Part shown: positions 1 to 11,649 of the stretch, piece after piece | Position numbering within the stretch: position 1 is the first letter of the stretch | How the letters are laid out: each line of letters starts with the position of its first letter | NCBI GenBank assembly: GCA_037013685.1 | Contig: CM072896.1 | Span: 9,303,444-9,367,443 of the forward strand | DNA from: Acridotheres tristis | Lineage: Eukaryota > Chordata > Aves > Passeriformes > Sturnidae | Direction: 5' to 3' | DNA: 64,000 nt | Notes under the pieces: model-generated | What the model was told of the DNA's origin: nothing | Database searches by the model: none | The model's input: only the letters and a program-made list of their open reading frames with translations | Made by a program: the position numbers and the translations under genes

Positions 1-3000
1 CAGGTGGAGAAGGGCAGCACAGTCTCAGCTCTGCCTGGCCAGCTCCCAGGGGCTGTGAAGGCTCAGAGCTGGAGCTGATAGCTTGTCGTGATCGGGAACT
101 GCCTCTTGTTCTCAGCTTTCAAGAGAGGCACCAAGCATGGGTAACTCTTTCTGGTCACAGCTCAAGCTATAAAACACAAGCACTCAGGCTTATTTTCAGT
201 CTTCCTTATTATTCACCCTTTGGATGCCGTATTTCTGATACCTGCAAAACGCATGGATGCAGCTGGTTGAATTCTACCACCAAATCCCCTGTGATAGAAC
301 CTTGCAAGCCATCTGCTTCCAACAGACAGTAACAACAATATGCAGCACTGTTTCCAGAGAGAATTTTTCAGGTAAATGAGATACCTGAGTATCACCAGGC
401 TCCGCTCTCCACTTCTGTCCTTTGAGGATCATATTCCTGTCATCCCTTCTGCTATAGCATTAAGCAGATGTCAAAGAAAAAGTGCTTGGTTATACTTACT
501 TCCCATCTCAAGAAAGCAGGACCTGAAATTTCTCTTTCTCTCCCAGCAATACAAATATTAAACATCACAGCCTCTGGAAAGCAGGGCATAGCTGGAGAAC
601 TCCAGGGAAAGCAAGCTTCTGCAGGGGTTCTGTAGATGGGGAGGTAGAAGAAACCTTTAGCATAGCATCACAAAGGAATCCAACAAACTCCTGTCTGCAG
701 CCTTAACAACTGCACTCTGAACTGCATTGTGGGTATCTGGCAGATACTGCAGGACTTGTCTCTCTCCATCTGCCAATCCTGCCAAGGAGGGCAAACTTAA
801 GGAGAACTATGAGTGAATCCAACACAGGAGATCAGACAAGCCTGGCTTGGCACAGAGGCTCATGATGTTATTCAATGCTAAGCACTGGCTGCCCTCCTGG
901 CCAGACCAGAGACCTGTCAGGAGGCTGCATGACCTGGGACAATTTTGCCACTTGTCCACTCCAGCTGAGAAGGAGTCACGAAATGAGAGCTGAAATCAAA
1001 TATCGGGGCAGCTGCAGTAAATGGCAGCTACTCAGCTAGGTTTAAATCTCTGTATTCTCTTTTCTAAATCAATTTTTCTCATTTCTGCCAGCAAGAGTCA
1101 ACCAGAGTTTATATTTCAATCTGGAAGAAACTAAAAATTTGTCCTTCTCTGATCGAGAAGCTGCAGATGCACATTGCTCTGGACCTAATGTCAGAGCTCT
1201 CAGTGCAGTGCTGATACAAGAGTCCAGCAGTGCTGATAGAAGCCATCAGAAGCTTTGAATATGAATGTGCTTGAAATATAAATATTTGCATCCTTCACTT
1301 CAGGAAATCCAACAAGTGGGGCATGATCCAGAAAACGTATGTGAGAAAATAATTGTATTTATGGCTTTTGCAAACTCATATTGATCAGTCATGGAATTAC
1401 AGCCCCTAACATATAAGTAAGGCTGCCAATTTCACATGGAAAACTTCATTTTTAGATATTAACATGACTGTTTTGTAAAGCTGTAGTTAAGCATTAATGC
1501 CAAACCAAAACATTCAATTTCTTAATTAAGTTCCCAAAAAGAAATATGTAGTGCTTTTTTATTTTTCCTTTTTAATTTCTTTTTTAAAACAGATTTTAGA
1601 AGTGGCTGATTTGTGATTATGGAGTCTAAATTCAGATATTCAAGCTTTCTCTGCAGAGAGAACCAGAAGCATGCCTTTTCAAATGTCTAATCTGTGGCTC
1701 TCATAAAAAATCCAAGATTTTAGACATTGAAGAGAACATAAAATACTGTCAGATTTATGATAACATCACAAGAGCTACCAGTGCTATTTAAGCCTGCATT
1801 TATTTAGCTTTCCTATGAACACAAATGAAGAGATATTCCTAAGGTGTTCCTGGAAAGCAGAACTGTGCCAGAAGAATGCTGTGCCGTGTAAAGTGGCAAT
1901 ATTCGGACTGGTTGCTAATTTCAATTTGGTCGTTAGTCTCAATAGATGAAGTACTTTAGGCTTGGTATTTTTGAAGATTTGAACACCCAAATTGCCACTG
2001 ATTTTAGACATGGTTTTGATGATTGGTGCTTCTAGAAACCGTGCTGAAATCAGCTTTTTTGAAACAAGAGCATCAGAATAACAGTACTGGACCAGACAAA
2101 AAGTCTCTCTAGCCTATTTTCTATTTCTGACAGCTGATTACAAAATAAGTGCCAGGACACATTTTATTCTTAAGAACTCCCATTTCTGAGCAGTTTCAGT
2201 CTCTAAAGGAGCCATCCTCAAATGGCATTCTCTGCTATGCCTGGCCTAATAGCAAATCTTTCCTGGAGCTCACAAAGGTCTTGGACAGAAGGAGCTTCCT
2301 ATGCTCCTGCAGACGAGCTGCCCTTCTGCCATTCCCTTGGGGAGGAGTGGCAGCAAGCTGTCACGGTTCACAGCATGAAACAGCATTCTGAAATGGGCTT
2401 GTATGGCTGTACTGGGACAGGCACATAGCCCAGAACAGAACACATCTCTCTAAAAATTAGTGTTGCTCCCTGGTGATGGAAGGATGGCATCTCCCAGTCT
2501 TGTGCTATAAGCTGTCTTTGGCCTTAGGCCTCTTTCTCTTGACAGTGTTCATTAAGTCAAAGACAAGCTAGAATCATCTGGCATCATGGGTGTGGGTAGA
2601 CTGGGACACTCAGACGAAGCATTGATTATCCTTCAAGGTCAGGGATACCATCTGCAGTAGCCGTGGCTCCTTGGCGTCAGAAATCCACATTTTGCTTACT
2701 CTTGCCAGGAAAAAGTACAGTTATCCTATTGATTAAAAGTAAGACATCTTAGAGTGGAAATATTATTAAAAGGCTGTGAGCCCAGTGTTGCTGTAACCTA
2801 CTACAATCCCAACCCTGTGCAAGTTACAGCCAGTTCAGGAGGACTTGCTTGAAAAGTGAGTAGAGCCTGTAGGATGTAGGCTGAAGATGAGGGCCCTGGC
2901 ATTCCCAGATGGCAATACAGCAATTGATGTGAAGTTTCAAAATAATTTTTCAATGACTGAAGAGACTCATTTCTGTGAGTAGTTTGAGTTCCAGATTTCA

Positions 3001-4999
3001 GAGTGCCTGTGAACATAAGATAGGGGTCTGAGTATTTAACAGATCCATTTACAGAAAGTAAGGGTTTGTAATGTAGACAGTCCATACCATCTAACATAAT
3101 CACTCTGGGCCAATTGTTCATGTTGTTCTCACTGTTCCTTTATAATTTTTTCCTAGAGGCTGGATTTATTTTAAGTGGAGGTAAGAGAAATTGTTGTTTG
3201 CAATGAAAGCTTGATTACTTAGGACTAGAAACAGATTTTCATGGATTTGCATGACAAGGATGCAAATTTTCGGCTTCTCCATTGTTCTTCTGCAATAGGA
3301 TTGTTGCTTCTCTTCCTAGGGTTGTTGAAACTATCAAGTAACCTAAGTTATTACCCTCCCTTTAGCCCTGCAACACTGTGTTTCTGTCTCCCACACTGTA
3401 ATTATCTCTTTTGGAAGACTTGAATGAAGAAAATGTTCCAAATGACTTTACTTGTAGATACATTTCTGCTCTAGGCTTTAGGAAACATCCTGTAGCTACT
3501 CTCTAAGGCTGATATATTTTTAGTATAATCTGCTGTTTCCAGCAGCCACCAGCACCAGGTAGTGCATCAGGCAGCAAAATGTAATTACTTAGTCTATGAA
3601 TCCTGCATAGGAAGCAGACACTGTGAAGAATCTGGCATTTCTTGTATTGCACAGGATCTGAGTCCTAAGTATGAACAGAAAATGTCACCAGAGAAGCTGT
3701 GTCTACTGTCTCGGTTATCTACATAGATTACATGAGATTTTTTAAATTCTTTTGTCAATTTATGTACTCCTTTGGAGTGAAACATTAATCTTGGTTATGA
3801 TTCTTAGCTTCAGATTACAGAGGGTTATATTCTTAAAATCTGGAAAGCTCATTGAATGTTTGGTTATACAGTTGTTGATTCCTCAGTAAAGCTACACCAG
3901 TGAGCAGCCCTGGGGGTCAGTGTCAGTGAATCAGCTCAAGACACTGGAGTGGGGAGACCTTATTCTCTTCTGGTTGAGCTACAACACCCTGTAGTATCAT
4001 ACGTCAGCTGTGAGGACTTGTAGTAAACCTGGAGTTCATGGTTTGTTAAAGGCTGCCAAAGAAAATGCTTGAAGTGCTGTTTCTTTGCCATAAATTACTT
4101 CAAGCACTATTGCTAGTGCTGTAGTATTAATGTTTCATGTGATATTTTTATATGAATATTATGTTTATTTCTAGTTGCTTGAATAGAAATAATGCACTCA
4201 AAAATTCTAGAACACTTACAAATGTAGTTTTTTATTTAAGGAATCTATTTAATTGATTAAATTGTTTGCTATAAATATATTTAAGTAGGACTTAGATGTC
4301 TGTAAATGGCTGACAAAGAAGCAAAATCTGCTACTGAAATGAAATTTTTGATGTGACAGCCTGCAACAATTTTTTTTTTTATAACACTTATTCCTCCTCA
4401 TCAGGCCTCTATGAAAATGGCACAAAATATATGGGGAGAAATTCCCAGTTCTAGTGATTTCACAGAAAAAAAACTCTTTAAAAAAAAGCTCCTCAAAAAG
4501 CTGCACCTCTAGCCCCTCTGCTGCAAAAACTTGGCCATGCAAACCCAGTACAATTGTATCTCTCACTGGGACTTGACACAGCGCATTTGGAGGAGTATTT
4601 CATGGTTTGAGATGGGAATGGTCAGTTTAAGAAAAGAAAGAGGACCTCAGACTGACTGAGTTATTTCCCTATCCTCTTCATGAAGGTTTCTATTTAAGCA
4701 CTACATTTCTTTCTTTTCGTATTTCTTCTAAATGCTTCTCCAAATCAAAAGTTTCATTACTCTGATATATGAGGTTTTCCACCTGAAGAAGGTTTTTCCT
4801 CTTCCAGTCTGCATTTTATGTGGTTGTTTTTTACTGAGACCTACACAATGACTTAATCAATACAAAGTACCCTCTAGGCAATGAAAGACCACAAGAAAGT
4901 GCAGCATCATTAAACTGAATTACAGACAAGCACTTAAGGAGACAAATAAGTATTTTGTTACTATAAAGCTTTGCTTTTTTATAGCTATGATGATTGAAA
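1..4999. other. Unique non-coding stretch, no gene seen
   Basis: The first kilobase is mixed in base composition and the rest is AT-rich. No open frame here resembles a known protein and no dispersed repeat is recognisable. A pyrimidine-rich tract at 1555-1592 ends in AACAG and resembles a splice acceptor, but short frames after it close quickly, so no exon is called. A run of eleven T lies at 4370-4380. A ten-base inverted repeat (TGCTTGAAGT and its complement) lies near 4070-4115. Absence of a gene is judged from lack of recognisable protein similarity, not from a search. Confidence 0.6.
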
Positions 5000-7900
5000 A
5001 TTTTTACGATCATGCATGGCACAGTGGTGGCAGAGGGGAAGGCTGAGGAAAGCGCTCTCGCTGAATGGCAGCAAACTTCTACTGCTTATTTAAAATGGTT
5101 GGGTGCTAAAAACCAGAGCCCTCCTTCTGGTGTGTCTGGAGAGCCAGTGAGACAGAGCCAGCTTGCAGTGCTCTCCTGACAAGCAGCTCCAGCCTGGGGC
5201 CAAGGAGGAAGGAGGCGCTCAAACACTGAGCAAGAAATGCAGCTCTGCTTTGGTATGAAAATGTCAGGGTAAACTCACAGATGAGAAAATGAAACATTGG
5301 TCACCAAGGAGTAGTGCACAAATCCCCAGGGACACCTTACAGACAGATAAGTAATTTCTGCTTTAAATACACAAGTGCCTCCTCCTGTTTTCTCTATTTA
5401 TTGCTAAAGATCTCTCACTTAGCTATTGAATATTAATAGCTATGATGATTTCTACTGAAGTAATTTAGAAAAGTTGTCAAGCCTTCTGTAAAAAGTTGCT
5501 TGTCTGATTTCCAACATCCTCCTAATCAAGTTTTTTCTTTCCTGTTACTTAGGAAAAAAAAAAATCCTGCAGTTCATCCGAAATTCCCATGACAGATCAT
5601 GCATGTATCAACCTTCCTCACCCATCTGTCTTTCTGCCAGCACTGTATATAAACATTTTCCTTAAAAAATTGAGGAGCAAAACTAAAATTCCTATTTCAG
5701 CTGATGTAGACTTTGGCACATCTCCCTTTGTGGGAGACTGGCCTTCTTCTTAGGATAGGATCACATATTTAATCTTAATAACTTGCAGCTGGCATAATTA
5801 TTTAGAACAACAAAATACTGAATAACTTTTAGGATAATCTTAAACAAAGCACATAGCTTTTCTGTGAACCAGAACCTTCTTCTGTGTTTAAGGTTGTATA
5901 GCTGAAGGAGAAAGATGTCTTAATAAACAAGAAAAGTCACCTAACAACAAAAAAATGTTTATTCTGACCCTCTTTCCCTCAGCAAAAATATGTGGGCAAT
6001 GACTTATACCTGTGCTGAGCACACACTTGAATTCCTCATGCAAAGAGATCAAATACCTAATTGTAAAAGGATCAGGGATGTGTCAGTTTTGCTAACTGCT
6101 CATAAACCGCTCCATCCTGTTTGTGTGGAGGGAGCAGTCCCATGTTAGGACTGCATCTGCATCACTTGTGAATTTATATAAGCAGATCCTTAACAGGAAT
6201 CGAATCGCCAGGTATGACTTTTGGGTGAGTTTTTAAAAACTGTTTAGCATTGGCTTAACTTTGCTTCATTTGACAGAAACTCAAGAATTCATTATTGACT
6301 TACAGGAGACCAAATTAGGCTTGTGATGAATGCTTTGGCAAACACTTTCTTGGTTGTCACATACGTTCAAATCATCATCCAAAACCAACTAGTAGCCTAA
6401 AGGGTGTTGAAAGCTGTGACTATGCACACGGGGTTGGACCTACTCCTCTGTCGATTAAACTGCATCATGATTAGCTAAAGAAAAATTTTTCAGCAATTAA
6501 TGGCCTTAGACCGTGCTTCCAGCTCCTTTCATGCTCCCTTCCTGGTGAGGCAGTAATCACTGGTATGATGTCTGGGGAAAACTACGAAATCGTGGGTTCA
6601 TTGGGGAAGGAGTGATACTGAAGAGTTTTTATCCCCTCATTAGCACTGGCTTTATAGCTACTCCTGGGAAAATCCCTCTAAACATTTATCTACTCCCAGC
6701 CTAGAACTAGAGTTAGTCAGGGAGCATGCAGGAGATGTCTCAGTTGCAAGAAGACATAGTTTCCAAAAAGCTGCTGCCTGGATCTTGCAGGCCCAGTCTA
6801 AATGATGATAAAGCTGTGGCCATACTTGAATGCTTGTTTACATGCACAGCCATATACTTTAGAAGACACACTTAAATGCATTTTTTTATTATAAAGAACT
6901 TGATATAAAAAACTGTAGCTGTTATACTGCTGGTATTTAACTAACAGGGAGGAGAAGTGATCTGTGTTGGTCTCCCATGACACAAGAGGTGGCCCATAAA
7001 ACAAACTGTTAAGATACAAACCTTGCTGTGAAAATGTTTGAGTGCTCTCTGACTAGAGAGTGCAGCACAAGAAGGAATGAAATGCACTTTGCATTTAAAT
7101 GCAGCCACAATTGTCATTACCTATCAGTCTCACAATTTATGATATGTCTTTTTTCAGATAAAATAGTAAAAGTGAGCCAGTTTAACAATATGATCTGAAG
7201 CATCTACAATGTATTAGAGCTGTCAACATTGCTAAATATCAGAATTTGAATGAAATAAATTAGTTTCCTTAAATTAGGAAGACAGGGAGGCCCCAAGAGG
7301 GTTCTGCTATTAAAAAAATCTTCCTTTATATCTGAACTTTGATTTTCTATTCTGTTTCTGCCACTTTGAAATGGGTGAGGCATGGTGAGAAAGGGGATAG
7401 GACAGGTCCTATTCAAGCAGGCACTCTGCTGGTTAATGGAAACTGGAATTTGTGTCAAGGTCATGGGAAAGGTCAATGACCTAATTTGTTTTCCTGCTCA
7501 CAGTAGAGCACTTCACCTGCTCCAGAAGAGGAGAGAGAAAGGCTCAGCTCTTATGGGCAATGCCCTAACACTATGAAGTGCTCCGTGTCCACCAAAGCTT
7601 TGTGCAGAAAGCCTCTCCTTTCCTACAGCTATGAACGTGACAAGCCCTCAGATCCCCTTGCAGCCATTCCCATTAATCCTTCACAAGCAGCCAACTGCCC
7701 ACACCTGCCTGAACATCTGTTACTGATACCCAGCAAGGTTTGTTTGTGCTCCTTCCCTGATCAGCACCCATTGTGTATGGACAGGATGCATTAGTGGGGC
7801 TCACACGTGAGAAATTCCATTAAGGAGCTGGGGTAAAATCAAGAAGCAGCATATCAAAGCCATTAAATACCAGTTTTGCAGTGGGCGTCCATTAAGAATT

Positions 7901-8829
7901 CAGGTTCTAAATATCCCTCCGACCCAGTCATGGGCTGCCACTCAGCTCTCATGAGGAAAGAGCTAACACTGCCCTGCAATACAGCTGCAGCACCAGCCTG
8001 GGTCATGCTGTGCCAGCAGCACAGGTGAGATGGTGGGGATGTAGGACAAAACATAGAAATGGATCCCAGTGCCACAGGCACCACGTGGCTCTAATAATCT
8101 GAGTCTCACAAGAGCACACTCCTATCTCATTGCTGGCATGGCAGGTAAGGGTCAGAGCTTTGCCAGATGCTGGGCCGAGTAGGGATTTTGCCAAAGGCCC
8201 TGTGAGGGCTAGATCTTCCTCTGGGTATCAGTAAGCTGCTTGCAAACATCCTCCCATCTGCTTCCCTAGAGTGCTGGGAAAGGAGAGAAAGGGCCACCTT
8301 GATGCCTGGTGTAGCCTGGGACCTCTGATGAGAGAATGCTGCTCAGAGTGAGACTTTGGGGAGTACCAAAGAGCCACTTCCCACTCGCCAGCATTTCCCT
8401 ATCTAAATCTCCATGAGTTTTCCATCTTTGTATCTCTCTAAAAGGCAGAAGGCACTGGGACGTGATCTGGCGATGGCCCCAAGCAGGCTCAGCTGCCCTT
8501 GCTGGGTCAGACATGGACCCCAATACTCTTAGCACCAATGTTGGTCTACTCAGGGGAAGCAAGGCCTGCCAAAGTGACAGGCAGGTGTGGACAGCAGTTC
8601 AATGTTGGGAGCTCCTCAAGCTGCAGAGACAAATACTGTGATGGAATGCCTGTCTGGCAGTGGGCTTCATATTTCTGTGTTTGCTCAGGCCCGTTTCAGG
8701 CAGTCCTAGTTCTGCTGGGTTTTGTGCCAGTGCCACACACTCACAGAGCAGTTAGTGTTAGCAGGGATCTCCAGATCTGGTCCAAGTCCCTGATGAAGAA
8801 GGGCCACCCTGAGCCAAATGAACAGTGGT
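5000..8829. other. Unique non-coding stretch, GC-richer towards its end
   Basis: No gene is supported. The stretch contains an A11 run (5553-5563), a TATATAAA string near 5645 with no promoter context, and a second copy (5436-5450) of a 15-base string also present at 4981-4995, which may be chance. From about 7.4 kb onward the sequence is GC-richer and several frames of 60-130 codons are open, some on opposite strands of the same bases. None shows a familiar domain. The part at 6170-6560 keeps several CpGs in AT-rich surroundings and could be constrained, but I see no clear motif pattern. Confidence 0.55.
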
Positions 8830-8975
8830 TGCCATTGAAAAAGCCCAGCTCCTCCTTCTTTGCACCATCCCTTCAGGTACTATAGATATGAAGAAGATCA
8901 CCTGAGCCTCCTCTTCTCAGGCTGAACAATCCCAGCTCTCGTATGTTTGGAGAGATACCCCAGTCTCACCTTTCC
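8830..8975 (-). mobile_element. CR1 LINE fragment, degraded
   Basis: Read on the plus strand this is the reverse complement of the CR1 ORF2/3' region. A block like the CR1 text AAAAAGTCCCTCTCCAGCTT is followed by an AGGTACT string. Then comes the best-preserved part, CCTCCTCTTCTCAGGCTGAA (about 8907-8926), running on through CAATCCCAGCTCTC to about 8940. Similarity fades into an AGGAGAGGT-like string by about 8975. The 3' tail and everything 5' are missing, so it is an internal relic. It overlaps the end of a 128-codon open frame starting at 8499, which argues against that frame being a gene. The edges are uncertain by a few tens of bases. Confidence 0.72.
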
Positions 8976-9284
8976 TATTACATGGCAGAATGGTCATGCT
9001 CTGATGTGGGAACTGCCCATGCACAGAAAGTTCCTCACATAAGGAAGTTTGAAAAACAAGACATATTTAGCGACTTACTCTCTCAGTGCACTTCATTTTC
9101 ATACCTGGATATGACCTGATCTAGGTAAAGTGGGTGTACTTAAATAGGGCAACACTATAAAAACACCTCTCGATTCAAAAGGAGTTTTCTAGTGTTTAGA
9201 CTGAGAAAGAGAAGAAACACCTCGAGGATTTCCTAAAGATATCTGGAATTTGTACAGGTGTCTCCTGTAAATCTAACCTGATGT

Positions 9285-9304
9285 AAAAAAAAAAAAAAAA
9301 AAAA
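9285..9304. repeat. Poly-A tract, A20
   Basis: Twenty consecutive A bases. The sequence immediately 5' contains no AATAAA at the usual distance and no recognisable mRNA or SINE body, so it is more likely a simple repeat than a retroposed transcript tail. Confidence 0.95.
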
Positions 9305-11333
9305 GTGGCTCAGTATCTAATTCAGTTCTTCTTCAGATTTCAGATCAGTTGCACATAGCAGTAAAACGACTGTCATCCCATCTGATATTCAGGCACCAGG
9401 ATTAACCCTCACTGCATTGACTTCTTACATTCCCATGCTTGAATAGCACTAGAGTGAGGTAAAAAGTAAGAAAATGCTGAAATCCTCCAGCATTCAAGTT
9501 GTAGGCAATATTTATGCTTGCCTCTGAGATGGGGTTATTGCTTTCCTATTTTCATATTCTTTCCTTTCATATTCTCCCATATGAAGGAATCCAAATTTAG
9601 CATCATCCTGAGTCCATACACCCTCTGAAATGCACAAGGTTGGGAGAACAGTAGATCATGTCAGCTGCAAAACCCCCTTTCTGTGCTTTAGAGCAGATTC
9701 TGGCAACTTTGTGGTGCTGTTCAGCTATACTGCGATTTTTCTTCCCAGTTCAAGGACTGACCCTACCAGTGGAAAGCCAGTTGGAGCTAGGAGAGACTCA
9801 AGGCTGCATGCAAGGGGAGTTGCACATGGTTGACAGCACTGAGGCTTCTAGGGTCCTGTTCTACCATCAGTCCTGGAAGCCTGTGAGTCAGCAAGGCCTC
9901 AGGAGTGCCAGCCCTGAAAGGAGGAGAGCTGGCTGTCTGCAGGAATAGCCAGCGTGGGAAGGTTCCCCTGCTCTGCTCACCAGGCTGGAGACCCTTAGCA
10001 GTGCTGCTCAGTAGCCATGGAGGACACAGCCTGGATTGTCTTGAGGGAGGGAAGAGTGCTTTCCATCGCAGAAAGGATCACAGACCTGGGAAGAGAAGCT
10101 GGCAGTTCAAAGCAGGTCTTTAGCAATTCAGGCTAATTAGAAACATGGTGTATTGACTTTACTGTTAGACACCCCAGCTTTTGCCATTTGAGAGACATGC
10201 TTTTCTCTAGTATCAGTATTGCTCACAGTCTGTTTCTCAAATCTGGGGTTGTTTGCCATCTGTGAGGTTATGTATTTATGTAGATAGATTAAATAGCTCT
10301 CTGACACACTGCTTCCATTTCTATTGTGCTAGTTTATAAATTTACATGGTTACAACATTCTCTAATTCAGTGTTAAGAATAACATCTTTAGACACAGACG
10401 TCGGTAATATTAACTCCCGCCTCTCCAAGTATGGCAAGCAACTATTAGTAGCATTAGTATTCTATTAGTAGACATTTCACAGAGAATGAAATTCACTTAA
10501 ATTAGAGCTGACTGAAAAAGGTAATACATGCATTAAATATTAATATGATTTCCTCATGAAAATATTCAGAGGATACATAAGAACTGTCATTTCACTTTCT
10601 TTTCTGTTTGTGGAATATCTGTGGTCATAATTTTCTTCCATTCATTCTTTATTTAATGAATTGATTATGAATATTTGAAAGTCAAGCTGTGCTGTTGAGC
10701 TGTTGTTCCTCAGAGAAGTCACACAGTACATTTTACATCTTCAAGCATTTATGGAGCAATTCCTCACATGTGCTGGATAAAACCTTGTTTCCACAAATTC
10801 TCTGTGATACAGCTTTGAAACTCCTGTTTCATAAACAGTTGAACACAACTTCTAAAAGTGTCAAGAATGTGTGTGTTGGGGTCAGTCCAGCAGCACAGAT
10901 TCTACCAGATGCAAATGTCCACATGCAGAACTGACTTAATGAAACAGTAAGACAGTACTAGAAATGCAGATCTTCCCAAGTGCCTGCTTGTATTTTAAAG
11001 TTGAATTAGATTCCATCTTTTAGCAAATATAGAGAGACATTTATCTCCAGCTGTAGCACCTCCAAAGGTCTATTCACTGCATCCTCTCTCAGACATCTCT
11101 GGATGTATCAGTCTCTCATTGCAGTGACTAGGCAGGCAGTACAGATATCCAGTTTAGACACACCATTTTTGGATAGCTTATGCTGGGTGAAATGAATGTA
11201 GCTGAACAGTGAAAGTCTCAGATGGTGCACTAGTTGGTTATTGTATCTCTTGCAATCCAAAAATTAAGCTAGTTATGAAAATTATAGCTAGATATGGATA
11301 CAGTTGTCAGTATTTGTTGCTCTCTTTGTTTGG

Positions 11334-11348
11334 TTTTTTTTTTTTTTT
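11334..11348. repeat. Poly-T tract, T15
   Basis: Fifteen consecutive T bases in an AT-rich context, with no recognisable retroelement body on either side. Confidence 0.95.
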
Positions 11349-11649
11349 GGTGTTAAATTGGAACTCAGGGAGTTTGACTTTTTTGTTTGTTTATTTATTG
11401 AGATTTTCAGGTTCAATTGAAATAATTTCTATGTACACTCTAATTTAATTCTATGTGATACTAAGCACTGCTTATGGCACTTGGTTAGACTATTTCAGTG
11501 TCATTACCTAAAAGTACTGGAATGACTTGCAAAATTTGAGGCCATGGAAAAAATACTCTGTTGCTGTTTTGCCTTTGAAAAAATCTGAACTTGATAAATA
11601 TTCAAACTGAGCAACAGGGCTTCTGACCTGACTAAGCAACTCCAAATTC

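Larger units (their letters stand above)
8976..11649. other. Unique non-coding stretch with an A20 tract
   Basis: No gene is supported. Overlapping open frames at about 9630-10120 occupy a GC-richer patch and do not resemble a known protein. AT-rich unique DNA follows from 10.1 kb. A short direct repeat (CTATTAGTA twice) lies at about 10441-10470. A T15 run lies at 11334-11348. No CR1 or LTR similarity was seen beyond the fragment ending near 8975. Confidence 0.55.

Noticed and set aside
1555..1595. Pyrimidine tract ending in AACAG, like a 3' splice site
   Set aside because: All short frames after it close quickly and no donor bounds a credible exon.
5643..5655. TATATAAA resembling a TATA box
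   Set aside because: No initiator, CpG-rich context or transcript downstream; TATA-like strings are common in AT-rich DNA.
8142..8149. Strong splice-donor strings (CAG|GTAAG) here and also at 31225-31232, 31398-31406 and 59595-59602
   Set aside because: None is preceded by an open, protein-like exon with a matching acceptor. Strings of this length are expected by chance in 64 kb.
8499..8885. 128-codon plus-strand open frame
   Set aside because: Its end overlaps a CR1 relic read on the opposite strand and the product matches no family, so it is a chance frame.
9200..9304. A20 tract considered as the tail of a processed pseudogene
   Set aside because: No AATAAA at the expected distance and no recognisable mRNA body or flanking direct repeat.
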